NCBI RefSeq assembly: GCF_024749285.1
Contig: NZ_CP087196.1
Span: 2,480,001 to 2,544,000, forward strand
Reading direction: 5' to 3'
DNA: 64,000 nt
From: Pseudomonas sp. B21-015
GTDB lineage: Bacteria; Pseudomonadota; Gammaproteobacteria; Pseudomonadales; Pseudomonadaceae
A program made the position numbers and the translations under genes. The notes under the pieces are model-generated. The model saw only the letters and a list, made by a program, of their open reading frames with translations, made no database searches and had not been told where the DNA came from. Positions 42,751-51,520 of the stretch are shown here, piece by piece (position 1 is the first letter of the stretch; the number at the start of each line of letters is the position of its first letter).

Positions 42751-43266
42751 TTAAGCGACTGGAACACGCCAGTCATCGGAACCCGAAGTACCGGATACTT
42801 CGTGGGTCCAGGTGATTTTGCGGTAGGTGAATTGCACTTCTTCCAGGTGCGTGAAGTGCGAGTTCGACGGATCCTGGCAGTTGTGCATTTTGTTGTTGAT
42901 GGCGACGATGATCGCGTCTTCCAGTTTGGTGGTGTAGTAGTGCTCTTGGGTACCTTGAGCCGAAGTGCGGTACCACTGGATAACGATTTCGCTCATGCGC
43001 TCGCCGGAGGTCAGCGCCGCTTGCAGCAGTGGCGAAGACTTGTCGTAGACCTTGGTGATCACGACTGGCTTGTGTACACGCTGACCGGTCGGTTGGCCGG
43101 ACTGTGGGTCACGCGGAATGATCACGTCGTGGCTGAAAGCCTGAACCATGACCTGGTCTTCGTGACCTTCCTGATAGGTGTTGCCAACGGAGTCGGCGGT
43201 GAACGCGCCGGCAGTGATCAGGCCTTGTTTTTCGCCGGTAACCGACATGTACGCTGGTGTTGCCAT
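42751..43266 (-). CDS. hcp: T6SS tube protein Hcp
   Basis: 171 residues, the usual length. MATPAYMSVTGEKQGLITAG, then HKPVVITKVYDKSSPLLQAA, RMSEIVIQWYRTSAQGTQEH-YYTTKLEDAIIV and EEVQFTYRKITWTHEVSGTS are characteristic of Hcp1. Hexamers of this protein form the inner tube and can chaperone small effectors. It is the first gene of the locus, with AAGGAG before the ATG, and lies 131 bases before vgrG. The upstream region contains three copies of an 18-bp dyad. Confidence 0.95.
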   Translation of the reverse strand: MATPAYMSVTGEKQGLITAGAFTADSVGNTYQEGHEDQVMVQAFSHDVIIPRDPQSGQPTGQRVHKPVVITKVYDKSSPLLQAALTSGERMSEIVIQWYRTSAQGTQEHYYTTKLEDAIIVAINNKMHNCQDPSNSHFTHLEEVQFTYRKITWTHEVSGTSGSDDWRVPVA

Positions 43267-43431
43267 GGATGTGCTCCTTGCTAAAAGTTAGGGTGCCCGG
43301 GAGGCGGTATCGCCCGGTGGGTGCCTGACAGTTATCAAGGATCGTGCCAGAAATGATTAAGTCTATATAAATCAGGTAGTTGAGGATGTTTTTAGAGCGC
43401 TGAAAGGATTTTCGGCAAGGATCACCTGAAA

Positions 43432-43556
43432 AAGTGCGCAAGAAGTTGCGCAGTGGTGCGCAACTTCTTGCGCACTTGGCTGGAGGGCTTTGTTTACAAG
43501 GCCTGTAGCGCTTTTAGAGGGCGTTTTTGGGAAACGACTGCGCAACTTCTTGCGCA
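43432..43556. promoter_or_regulatory. Three TGCGCAA-N4-TTGCGCA dyads upstream of hcp
   Basis: TGCGCAAGAAGTTGCGCA (43435-43452), TGCGCAACTTCTTGCGCA (43457-43474) and the same again at 43539-43556. Each is a 7-bp inverted repeat around 4 bases. The first two form together a perfect 20-bp inverted repeat with a 6-base loop. They lie 169 to 290 bases before the hcp start. The spacing suggests operators for a dimeric regulator; the close pair could also form a strong RNA hairpin. Confidence 0.5.
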
Positions 43557-43671
43557 TCAAGGCTATGAGCCATCATTCGGACAATGGGCGCAACGAACAG
43601 CGCTGCCCTTTACTCCAAGGCGCTGTTGGCGAAGCTGGGGTAAGCCCAGATAGCCAGCGGGTCGAATTTTA

Positions 43672-43790
43672 TGTGGCGAGCGAGCGAGCTTGCTCGCGCT
43701 GGGTTGCGTAGCGGCCCCAAAATTCTGCGTACGAGCGGAGACTTTGTGAGTGCTACGCACTCAAGCGGGAGCAAGCTCCCTCGCCACAAA
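43672..43790. repeat. REPIN-type inverted repeat
   Basis: TGTGGCGAGCGAGCGAGCTT-GCTCGC on the left and AGCGGGAGCAAGCTCCCTCG-CCACA on the right, separated by about 65 bases. This is the second REP subtype of fluorescent pseudomonads (GTGGCGAGGGAGC core), different from the GTGGGAGCGGGC type elsewhere in the window. Confidence 0.75.
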
Positions 43791-43816
43791 GTGTGTTTGA
43801 CTGAGAACTCTTTGGG

Positions 43817-45208
43817 TCAATTCAGATTCGGCAATCCCAACGCCGCAAAACATTCCTCAATCGACCGCCGCTGCGTCTGCGCATACAACCCCAACTCATC
43901 AATCGTCGCACGCCCCAAGGCCTTCTCGAACGCTTGCTGGTTGGAGTGCACGCTATAGTGGGTTTGCGCCGCATCCCCCAGGTTCGACTGAAAAATCCCC
44001 GCCGCACTGACCGGCAGAAAGTCTTCGTACACCAGCGGTTCAACCCGCACATACCCGTCACGGAGCAAATCCTCCAGCGACGCGCCTTTCAGCCCATTCG
44101 CCGCCAGGCTTTTTTCCGTCACGAAATAGCGAAAGTACGCCAGTTCCTGTTGGCGCATCTCCTCGACGGTGTCAGGAAATTCACCAAAGTGCTGCGTCAT
44201 TAGTGCGTTGTAGCGTGCGGCATTGGCCTCGTTGGGGAACTCCTTGAGTTCGTCCCGGGCAGCGTTGAGCAAACGGTCGTAAAGCGCCCGGCCTTTGGGG
44301 GTGAGCGCCGCGCCGCGTTGCTCGATTTCACCGAAACGGGCGCTGTGGCTGCCACGTATCTCGGCTTGATCGGTAAAAGCAATCGGCTCGTCCAGTGCCT
44401 TGAAGCTGGTTTGACGCAGCAGGATTGGGCATTGGCGGCGGGGCGGGCCTTCGATCACCGCTTTGGGGGTGATGCCGTGGGCGGGCATTTGCGCCTGGAC
44501 GATGTCGATGTCCAGGGTGCGTGGTGTCAGGTGGTTGATGTGCGGGCCTTTGAACGCCACCACGTCGGCGATCAGTCGATGCTGGGCGCTGAGTCGTTTG
44601 TATTGCTCGGCGGTGACGGTGGCGCTGTGGTGCCAGCGGAAGGTTTCCAGCGCCTGCGCGACGAAATCCTGCGCCTCGTATTCGCTCAGGCCGCCCTGGG
44701 TTTCAGCGCGTTCGATGAGGGTCAATGCCGCCGGGGTGAAGATCGAGCGCGTGTCCAGCACCGACTGGGCAAAGGCCCGCAGTTCGGCGTCTTCGATCAG
44801 TTCCAGGCGCAGCAGCGAGGTGAACACCCGGAACGGACTGACCTGCAATGCCGCCTCATGCACGGCACGGAACGCGGTGGAATGCACCGGCACGCCGGCC
44901 GGGGTCAGGTCGTAATAGCCCACCGGTTGCATGCCCATCACCGCGAACAGGCGGGCGAGGGTCGCCAGTTCGGCGGCGGTGCCGACGCGGATCGCACCGT
45001 GGCGCTCCAGGTCCAGCCGCTGGATTTCACCGGTGCTGTGCAGCTGTCGGGCGATTTGCGGGTCGCTGTCCAGCACGTGGCGGTTGGTCTGCTCCACCAG
45101 TTCCATCAGCGCGCCGTACAGCGGCACTTCTTCGCGGTACATGTCGGACATCGCTTTGGAGAAGCGTTGGCGGATCAGGTCGGGGCTGACAAAGTTCGGG
45201 AGGCTCAT
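43817..45208 (-). CDS. hglS: 2-oxoadipate dioxygenase/decarboxylase (DUF1338, HglS/YdcJ)
   Basis: 463 residues with the DUF1338 fold throughout. HGAIRVGTAAELATLARLFA, YYDLTPAGVPVHSTAFRAVH, HINHLTPRTLDID and YFRYFVTEKS are family motifs; the metal site uses His in the HGAIR region, His in GPHINHLTPR and a later Glu. HglS of Pseudomonas putida converts 2-oxoadipate to D-2-hydroxyglutarate in D-lysine catabolism with Fe(II). The gene stands alone, between the T6SS locus and glcDEF. 2-hydroxy acids link it loosely with the FAD-dependent 2-hydroxy-acid oxidase next door. Confidence 0.88.
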   Translation of the reverse strand: MSLPNFVSPDLIRQRFSKAMSDMYREEVPLYGALMELVEQTNRHVLDSDPQIARQLHSTGEIQRLDLERHGAIRVGTAAELATLARLFAVMGMQPVGYYDLTPAGVPVHSTAFRAVHEAALQVSPFRVFTSLLRLELIEDAELRAFAQSVLDTRSIFTPAALTLIERAETQGGLSEYEAQDFVAQALETFRWHHSATVTAEQYKRLSAQHRLIADVVAFKGPHINHLTPRTLDIDIVQAQMPAHGITPKAVIEGPPRRQCPILLRQTSFKALDEPIAFTDQAEIRGSHSARFGEIEQRGAALTPKGRALYDRLLNAARDELKEFPNEANAARYNALMTQHFGEFPDTVEEMRQQELAYFRYFVTEKSLAANGLKGASLEDLLRDGYVRVEPLVYEDFLPVSAAGIFQSNLGDAAQTHYSVHSNQQAFEKALGRATIDELGLYAQTQRRSIEECFAALGLPNLN

Positions 45209-45336
45209 GAAAAAATTCCTGGCGCAGTGACATAACGGATGCCGGAAAAGATCGCAGCCTTCGGCGGTGCCGACAAACGAAGTTTCTGACGAACTTCATT
45301 CTGCCAAGGACTGTTCTTGCCACTTGGGCTGTTCGG

Positions 45337-46554
45337 TCAACGCAGCACTTGATCCACCAATTCGATCCAGTGCCTGACTGGCGTTCGTCCGGCGCTGTTG
45401 AGGTGGCTCTGGCAGCCGATGTTGGCGGTGGCGATGATTTCGGGGTGGCCGCTTTCCAGTGCGTTGAGTTTGTTGTCGCGCAGTTGCCGGGCCAGTTCCG
45501 GTTGAGTGATCGAATAGGTGCCGGCCGAGCCGCAACACAAATGACTGTCGGGCACCGTCGTGAGATTGAAGCCCAACCGCGTCAGCACGGCTTCTACCGC
45601 GCCGCCGAGTTTCTGCGCGTGCTGCAACGTGCAGGGGCAGTGGAAGGCGATCCTCCGGTCGGTGGCGGCGCAGACGCGTTCCAAAGGTTCATCGGCCAAC
45701 ACTTGCACCAGGTCCAGGGCCAGTTCGCTGACCCGTTGGGCTTTTGCCGCATAGACCGGATCACGCTCCAGCAAATGCCCGTAATCCTTGATGAATGCGC
45801 CACAGCCGCTGGCGGTTTGCACGATGGCTTCGGCACCGTTTTCCAGGTGCGGCCACCAGGCGTCGATGTTGCGTCGGGCACGGTCCAGGCCCATGGCTTG
45901 GGCGTCGAGGTGATAGTCCAGCGCGCCGCAGCACCCCGCTTCAGGTGCCGGAATCACGCTGATCCCCAACCGATCCAGCACCCGCGCCGTCGCAGCATTG
46001 GTGTTCGGCGAGAGGCCGGGTTGCACGCAGCCTTCGAGCATCAACACCCGGCGAGCATGCCGAGGGGCAGGGCGCTCCCCTGTGGCGGGGAGGTCGTGGG
46101 GCAACTTCGCCTCGACGCCCCGTGGCAGCAACGGCCGGAATGTGGCGCCGATTTGCAGCAAGGTCCTGAACAGATTTGGATTCGGCGCCAGTGCCCGCAG
46201 CCCCTGACGCAGCAGCCGCTGACCGGCCGGGCGCGGCACCGCTTGATCGATCACGGCGCGGCCAATGTCCAGCAGATTGTGATAATCCACTCCGGACGGG
46301 CAGGTGGTTTCGCAGTTGCGGCACGACAGGCAGCGATCCAGGTGCAACTGGGCTTTGGCCGTGGCGGGAGCGCCTTCGAGCACTTGTTTGATCAGGTAGA
46401 TACGCCCGCGCGGCCCGTCCAGTTCGTCGCCCAGCAGTTGATAGGTTGGGCAGGTCGCGTTGCAGAACCCGCAATGCACGCAGGTGCGCAGAATCTTGTC
46501 CGCTTCTTCGGCGCGGGGCAGTTGCCGGGACTGTTCGCTGAGGTTGGTTTGCAT
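45337..46554 (-). CDS. glcF: Glycolate oxidase iron-sulfur subunit GlcF
   Basis: 405 residues from ATG 46554 (MQTNLSEQSRQLPRAEEADK); the frame further upstream overlaps glcE and is not used. Two [4Fe-4S] ferredoxin motifs, CVHCGFCNATCP and CLSCRNCETTCP, are followed by two CCG domains (EAGCCGALDYHLD and HLCCGSAGTYSI) as in heterodisulfide-reductase-like proteins. GlcF passes electrons from the FAD subunits GlcD/GlcE to the quinone pool. It starts 13 bases after glcE and ends the operon. Confidence 0.94.
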   Translation of the reverse strand: MQTNLSEQSRQLPRAEEADKILRTCVHCGFCNATCPTYQLLGDELDGPRGRIYLIKQVLEGAPATAKAQLHLDRCLSCRNCETTCPSGVDYHNLLDIGRAVIDQAVPRPAGQRLLRQGLRALAPNPNLFRTLLQIGATFRPLLPRGVEAKLPHDLPATGERPAPRHARRVLMLEGCVQPGLSPNTNAATARVLDRLGISVIPAPEAGCCGALDYHLDAQAMGLDRARRNIDAWWPHLENGAEAIVQTASGCGAFIKDYGHLLERDPVYAAKAQRVSELALDLVQVLADEPLERVCAATDRRIAFHCPCTLQHAQKLGGAVEAVLTRLGFNLTTVPDSHLCCGSAGTYSITQPELARQLRDNKLNALESGHPEIIATANIGCQSHLNSAGRTPVRHWIELVDQVLR

Positions 46555-46567
46555 TGAGAACGCCCCC

Positions 46568-47617
46568 CTAGAACTCCGCGTACATCCGGCCGGGATTGAA
46601 CAGCCCTTGCGGGTCCAGTTGCGCCTTGAGTTGCCGGTGATAGCGCAGCAGCGCCGGGGCCAGCGGCTGGAAAGGCGTGTCGCTGACGCCATGGCTGAAA
46701 CAGGTGGCGTGGCCGCCGAGTTCATGGGCCAGTGATTGAATATTGTCGGCCGCGGATTTCAACCAGCGTTGCGCGCCGCCCCAGTCGATCAGTTGCTCGC
46801 TGGGCATGTCCAGAGGCCCGAGGTTATTGGGCAACGACAAGCGCCACAGCGGCAGGCCCTCATTGAAAAAGTCTAGCCGTTGTTCGTTCAGGTCGGCCCA
46901 ATAACCGGAATCCAGCGGTTCGCCGCCGAGCCGTTGATGGGCAGCCGCGACCGACCCTTCGCCGCCTTCCAGGCGCAGGTACAAACGCTGGCCGTCATGG
47001 CTGGCGGCGCTGATGGGCAACGGTTGCTGGCCCCATTGCGCCAGATTGGCCAAGGCGCGGGCGCAGTCGATGCCCAGGCTGATGCTCAGGCATTGCCGGG
47101 GTTTGGGCAGTACCTTGAGCGAGACTTCGGTCAGCACGCCGAGGCAGCCATAACTGCCGACCATCAGGCGCGAAAGGTCGTAGCCGGCGACGTTTTTCAT
47201 CACTTCGCCGCCAAAGCGCAGGTGGGTGCCGAGGCCGCTGATCATCCGTGTACCGAGGACAAAATCCCGCACCGAGCCGGACCACGGCCGCCGTGGCCCG
47301 GACAACCCCGCCGCGATCATCCCGCCGACGGTGGCGCCTTCGCCGAACGACGGTGGCTCGCAGGGCAGCATTTGCCCCGCCGCATCCAGTGCGGCAAACA
47401 GCTCGCGGAGCGGCGTGCCGGCGCGAACGCTGATCACCAGTTCCGTCGGGTCGTACCTGACGATGCCGCGATGGGCGCGGGTGTCGAGTATTTCTCCGGC
47501 CACTTCACGGCCGAGAAACGCCTTGGTATTGCCGCCCTGAATGCGCAGCGGCGTGACGTTTTCCCGCGCCTGTTTGACCTGCTCCAGCAGGGCTTCACTG
47601 GCATCGAAGTCCGGCAT
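46568..47617 (-). CDS. glcE: Glycolate oxidase FAD-binding subunit GlcE
   Basis: 349 residues. FAD_binding_4 domain with PLRIQGGNTKAFLG near 24-37, PSFGEGATVGGMIAAGLSGP near 105-124 and MKNVAGYDLSRLMVGSYGCL near 162-181, ending GLFNPGRMYAEF. It is the shorter, GlcE-type member beside GlcD. The start overlaps the glcD stop by one base (TGATG). Together with GlcD and GlcF it forms membrane-associated glycolate dehydrogenase. Confidence 0.94.
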   Translation of the reverse strand: MPDFDASEALLEQVKQARENVTPLRIQGGNTKAFLGREVAGEILDTRAHRGIVRYDPTELVISVRAGTPLRELFAALDAAGQMLPCEPPSFGEGATVGGMIAAGLSGPRRPWSGSVRDFVLGTRMISGLGTHLRFGGEVMKNVAGYDLSRLMVGSYGCLGVLTEVSLKVLPKPRQCLSISLGIDCARALANLAQWGQQPLPISAASHDGQRLYLRLEGGEGSVAAAHQRLGGEPLDSGYWADLNEQRLDFFNEGLPLWRLSLPNNLGPLDMPSEQLIDWGGAQRWLKSAADNIQSLAHELGGHATCFSHGVSDTPFQPLAPALLRYHRQLKAQLDPQGLFNPGRMYAEF

Positions 47618-49116
47618 CAGAAACGCTCCAGCTCAGGGAACGGCAGTTCTCCTGCGTGGATGTGCATCGCGCCGAATTCCGCGCAGCGGTGCAGGGTCGG
47701 GATGTTCTTGCCGGGGTTGAGCAGACCCTTTGGGTCGAACGCGGCTTTCACGGCGTGAAACAGGGTCAACTCGTCACTGTTGAACTGCGCGCACATCTGA
47801 TTGATTTTCTCCCGGCCGACGCCGTGCTCGCCGGTGATGCTGCCGCCGACTTTCACGCACAGTTCGAGGATCTTGCCGCCAAGGGCTTCGGCCCGTTCCA
47901 GTTCGCCCGGCTGGTTGGCGTCGAACAGGATCAGCGGGTGCATATTGCCGTCCCCGGCGTGGAACACGTTGGCCACCCGTAAGCCATATTCTTGCGCCAG
48001 ATTGGCGATGCCCTGAAGCACGCCGGGCAGTTCGCGGCGGGGGATGGTGCCGTCCATGCAGTAGTAATCGGGCGAGAGGCGGCCGATGGCCGGGAAGGCG
48101 TTCTTGCGCCCGGCCCAGAACCGCACGCGCTCGGCCTCATCCCGGGCCTGGCGCACCTCGCTGGCACCGGCCTGTTGCAGCACCTCGCGGACTCGTTCGC
48201 AGTCGTCGTGGACATCGGCTTCGACACCGTCCAGTTCGCACAGCAGGACCGCCTCGGCGTCCACCGGGTAACCGGCGTGGATGAAGTCTTCAGCGGCACG
48301 GATCGCCAGGTTGTCCATCATCTCCAGGCCTCCCGGGATGATCCCGGCGGCGATGATCTCGGCCACCGCGCGGCCGGCCTTTTCCACCGAATCGAAACTG
48401 GCCAGCAGGACTTTGGCGACCTGGGGTTTGGGCAGCAGTTTGACCGTGACTTCGGTGATGATCCCCAGCAAGCCTTCGGACCCGGTGAACAGCGCCAGCA
48501 GGTCGAACCCCGGCGCGTCCAGCGAATCCGCGCCGAGGGTCAGGTGTTCGCCCTCGAGGGTCAGTATTTCGAGTTTCAGCAGGTTGTGCACGGTCAGGCC
48601 GTATTTGAGGCAATGCACGCCGCCGGCGTTTTCCGCGACGTTGCCACCGATGGAGCAGGCGATTTGCGAGGACGGATCAGGCGCGTAATACAAACCGAAC
48701 GGTGCCGCTGCCTGGGATATCGCCAGGTTGCGCACCCCCGGCTGGACCCGTGCGGTGCGGGCGGCAGGGTCGATGTGCAGGATGTCGTTGAACCGCACCA
48801 TCACCAGCAGCACGCCTTTGTCCAGCGGCAGCGCACCACCGGACAACCCGGTGCCGGCCCCACGCGCCACCACCGGCACATTCCGGGCATGGCAGAGCTT
48901 GAGCAGCGCCTGCACCTGTTGCAGATGTCGGGGCAGGGCCACCAGCATCGGCGTGGTGCGATAGGCCGAGAGACCGTCGCATTCGTAGGGTTTGAGCTCT
49001 TCTTCGCGCCAGAGGATGTCCAGGTCTGGCACCTCCTGTTGCAAGGCCTTGAGCAGCGCGGCCTTGTCGACATCGGGCAGAACACCGTCGATGCGTTCGT
49101 CGTAAAGAATGTTCAT
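47617..49116 (-). CDS. glcD: Glycolate oxidase catalytic subunit GlcD
   Basis: 499 residues from ATG 49116 (MNILYDERIDGVLPDVDKAA). FAD_binding_4 (PVVARGAGTGLSGGALPLDK, SSQIACSIGGNVAENAGGVH-CLKYG) and FAD-oxidase C-terminal domain with HAGDGNMHPLILFD and GGSITGEHGVGREKI, which carry the metal and substrate His residues. It oxidises glycolate, or D-lactate and related 2-hydroxy acids, to the oxo acid. First gene of glcDEF. The GlcC-type regulator is not adjacent; instead a nested REPIN cluster lies upstream. Confidence 0.95.
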   Translation of the reverse strand: MNILYDERIDGVLPDVDKAALLKALQQEVPDLDILWREEELKPYECDGLSAYRTTPMLVALPRHLQQVQALLKLCHARNVPVVARGAGTGLSGGALPLDKGVLLVMVRFNDILHIDPAARTARVQPGVRNLAISQAAAPFGLYYAPDPSSQIACSIGGNVAENAGGVHCLKYGLTVHNLLKLEILTLEGEHLTLGADSLDAPGFDLLALFTGSEGLLGIITEVTVKLLPKPQVAKVLLASFDSVEKAGRAVAEIIAAGIIPGGLEMMDNLAIRAAEDFIHAGYPVDAEAVLLCELDGVEADVHDDCERVREVLQQAGASEVRQARDEAERVRFWAGRKNAFPAIGRLSPDYYCMDGTIPRRELPGVLQGIANLAQEYGLRVANVFHAGDGNMHPLILFDANQPGELERAEALGGKILELCVKVGGSITGEHGVGREKINQMCAQFNSDELTLFHAVKAAFDPKGLLNPGKNIPTLHRCAEFGAMHIHAGELPFPELERF

Positions 49117-49142
49117 CGTCGCGATCCGTTCATTTCGCGAAC

Positions 49143-49312
49143 CTCTGTGGCGAGGGGGCAACCTTCAATGCCGGTGGGTTAAAGTGCGAAACCTGTGGGA
49201 GCGGGCTTGCTCGCGAAGGCGGTGCGTCTGTCGACATCAAGGCTGGATGTGCCGCCGTCTTCGCGAGCAAGCCCGCTCCCACATGAGTTGCGCAAGCCCT
49301 CTGGCCACAGGG
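49143..49312. repeat. Nested REPINs
   Basis: An inner REPIN (49193-49284; TGTGGGAGCGGGCTTGCTCG and its inverted copy) lies inside an outer inverted pair of a different REP subtype (CTGTGGCGAGGGGGC at 49145 and GCCCTCTGGCCACAGG at about 49297). Inner and outer arms are both in inverted orientation, so one element seems to have entered the other. Confidence 0.65.
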
Positions 49313-49319
49313 GATCTCA

Positions 49320-50246
49320 TCAGTTTTTCCTTTCCAAAAACTCCCGGTACAACCGCGCCGTGTTGGCCGGCTGTTCAACCATCGGCATATGGCCGACACC
49401 GTCCCAGATTTCCACCTGCAGATCGGCGATGCCCTTGCTCCAGACCGGCACGCTGCTGACGTCGATCAAGCGGTCCTTGCGCCCCCACAGGAGCAGCGCC
49501 GGGCATTTGATGTCGGGCAGTTTCGGCTCCATCGGCGGGCTGGCGTGGAAGTCCCTGAAGATTTCTTCCAGTTCGTCGCGCTGCTGTTCATAGCGCTGGG
49601 CGACGGCGTCCAGCACGATCCCTGGCACCCATGGCGGGGAGGCCATGGTCATGGCGTAGAAGCTCTGGAACTCTTCACGGGAATGAATCAAGAACGGGTT
49701 GTGGCCGCGAGCCAGGTGTCGCTCCATGTCGCTGGGCTCCGGGGCGGTGACGCCGGCCGGGTCGAGCAGCGCCAGCGAGACAATGCGCTCTGGATAATTG
49801 GCCGCCAGCCAGGCCGCGATGTAACCGCCCATGGAGTTGCCGATCACATGCACCTTCTCGACCCCGCAGACATCGAGCAACTGGATCAGCCGCTTGGCCT
49901 GAACCGGAATGTCATAACCGCCACCGGCCTTGAAGCCGGTTTCGCCATGGCCGGCGAGGTCGGGAATGATCACCCGGTAGTCGTCGACAAAATGCCGGGC
50001 AAAGCGCAGCCAGACGTTCTTGTCGGCGCTGTAGCCATGCAGCATCAGCACACTGCTGGAGGCTTCGTAAGGCCCGCCTTGCCAGGTCGAGACGGTCATT
50101 TCGGTGATCGGCACGACGATCTTGTGCAACCGATACAGCCGGGCCTCCAGCGCCATGTTCAAGTCATAGAGCCAGTAACCGATGGCCGGGTAACTCAACC
50201 AGCTCCAGGCCACGAAGACTGCGATAGCGACAACCAACAAAAGCAT
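49320..50246 (-). CDS. Membrane-anchored alpha/beta hydrolase
   Basis: 308 residues. One N-terminal hydrophobic helix (about 1-20) without a lipobox anchors it. The hydrolase domain shows the oxyanion region LMLHGYSADKNVW, nucleophile Ser138 in GNSMGG, Asp258 in GRKDRLID and His286 in GVGHMPM. Family members act on esters or lipids; several membrane-bound lipases of Pseudomonas have this build, but the substrate is not determined. It is a single gene with REPINs on both sides. Confidence 0.88.
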   Translation of the reverse strand: MLLLVVAIAVFVAWSWLSYPAIGYWLYDLNMALEARLYRLHKIVVPITEMTVSTWQGGPYEASSSVLMLHGYSADKNVWLRFARHFVDDYRVIIPDLAGHGETGFKAGGGYDIPVQAKRLIQLLDVCGVEKVHVIGNSMGGYIAAWLAANYPERIVSLALLDPAGVTAPEPSDMERHLARGHNPFLIHSREEFQSFYAMTMASPPWVPGIVLDAVAQRYEQQRDELEEIFRDFHASPPMEPKLPDIKCPALLLWGRKDRLIDVSSVPVWSKGIADLQVEIWDGVGHMPMVEQPANTARLYREFLERKN

Positions 50247-50490
50247 CAGGCGATTCCTTGCAGTGATCAGGACAGAATGTGGTCGGCAGGACTTTGCATG
50301 GACCTCCTCATCGTTGTTTATCGATCCCTCCCTTCATGTATAGACCAAACAGTGGGCACTCAGCTCATGGCGAGCCCACGCTATTCAGACCGCCAGCCGG
50401 TGATGGCTATTTGCCGGTGCCCTGATAGACTTCAAACACACTTTCAATCCCGTGTGTTGCTAGGCTCCGTTCAGTGGTACAGAGGCCTCT

Positions 50491-51314
50491 ATGGAAAAAA
50501 AGGGAGGAAAGGGACTTTCACTGGCCAGGAGGCTTTATGGATCGCGAATCCTGGGTCTGGCCCTTGGATTATTGTGCGTCGGTACAGGGATGTATCCACT
50601 CGACCCGGCGCCATGGGTCTGGGTGGTGATGCTGCTCAACGGGCTGCTCTGGCCGCATGTGGCTTATCAATGGGCGCGTCGGGCGAACGTTCCTCTCCAC
50701 GCCGAACATCGCAACATCTTGGTGGACGCGTTTCTCGGCGGTTTCTGGGTGGCGGCCATGCAGTTCAATCCGCTGCCCAGCGCGGCAACGCTGTCGATGA
50801 TGGCGATGCACAACGTGGCCATCGGCGGTTTGCGTCTTCTGTTGGTGGGCACCGTCGCGCAAATGCTCGGGATAGGCCTCGGGTTGCTGGTGTTCATGCC
50901 GGCTTTTGTCCCGCAGACGAGTCCGTTTCAGCTGTACGCTTGTTTGCCTTTGCTGTCGATTTATCCGATGACCCTGGGCTGGATCTGTTTCCGTCAGGCC
51001 CATACCCTCGGCCGACACAAGCGCGAGTTGTTGGCCCTGAGCCGCACCGACAGCCTGACCTGCCGCTGGACCGCGCCGCGGTGGCGATGGATGCACTTCG
51101 TGATCGTTTTTCCACGTTGGGTTACGAGCAGAACCCGGCGCTGAAAGTCAGTCTGAGCATCGGCCTGGCGGCCTTCAACCCGGCCCACGACGATGCGACC
51201 CTATGGCTCAACGACGCCGACCAGGCGCTCTACGAAGCCAAGTCCACCGGCCGCAACCGCGTCATTTGCCATGGCGACGGCAAGCCGCGTAAGGCGTTGC
51301 TCGATTCGGTGTAG
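50491..51314 (+). pseudogene. MASE2 diguanylate cyclase lacking the GGDEF core
   Basis: The first 190 codons (from ATG 50491) encode a MASE2 membrane sensor with about five helices, ending in the linker RQAHTLGRHKRELLALSRTDSLT, which normally leads into GGDEF. The sequence then jumps at about 51060 to the last third of a GGDEF domain in another frame (PLDRAAVAMDALRDRFSTLG, LKVSLSIGLAAFNP and ADQALYEAKSTGRNR, stop 51314). About 85-90 codons including the RxGGDEF site are missing, and the junction is out of frame (the first frame stops at 51144). No cyclase activity is possible. Confidence 0.85.
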
Positions 51315-51330
51315 CCCAATCACCACACAT

Positions 51331-51415
51331 CCCCTGTGCGGGCTTGCTCGCGAAAGCGGTGTGTCAGTCACATCCGTATTGAATGTGCCGCCGCCTTCGC
51401 GAGCAAGCCCACACA
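51331..51415. repeat. REPIN
   Basis: TGTGCGGGCTTGCTCGCGAA and its inverted partner TTCGCGAGCAAGCCCACACA around about 45 bases. Both arms lack the GGAGC portion usual in this repeat, a symmetric variant. Confidence 0.8.
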
Positions 51416-51520
51416 TTGGAACTGTGACTAATCAGGTTTGTGTGTGTCGTATTGTGTATGGAGCCTTGCGGCGCAGTCAGGCAGGGTTTCAGGAAACCGA
51501 CACGAAACAAGGATCGATTC

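Larger units (their letters stand above)
43267..43816. promoter_or_regulatory. hcp upstream region with dyads and a REPIN
   Basis: 550 bases without a gene, lying between the 5' end of hcp and the 3' end of hglS. It holds three dyad sites (43435-43452, 43457-43474, 43539-43556), an AT-rich stretch directly before hcp (43340-43390) where the promoter should lie, and a REPIN (43672-43790). Confidence 0.5.
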
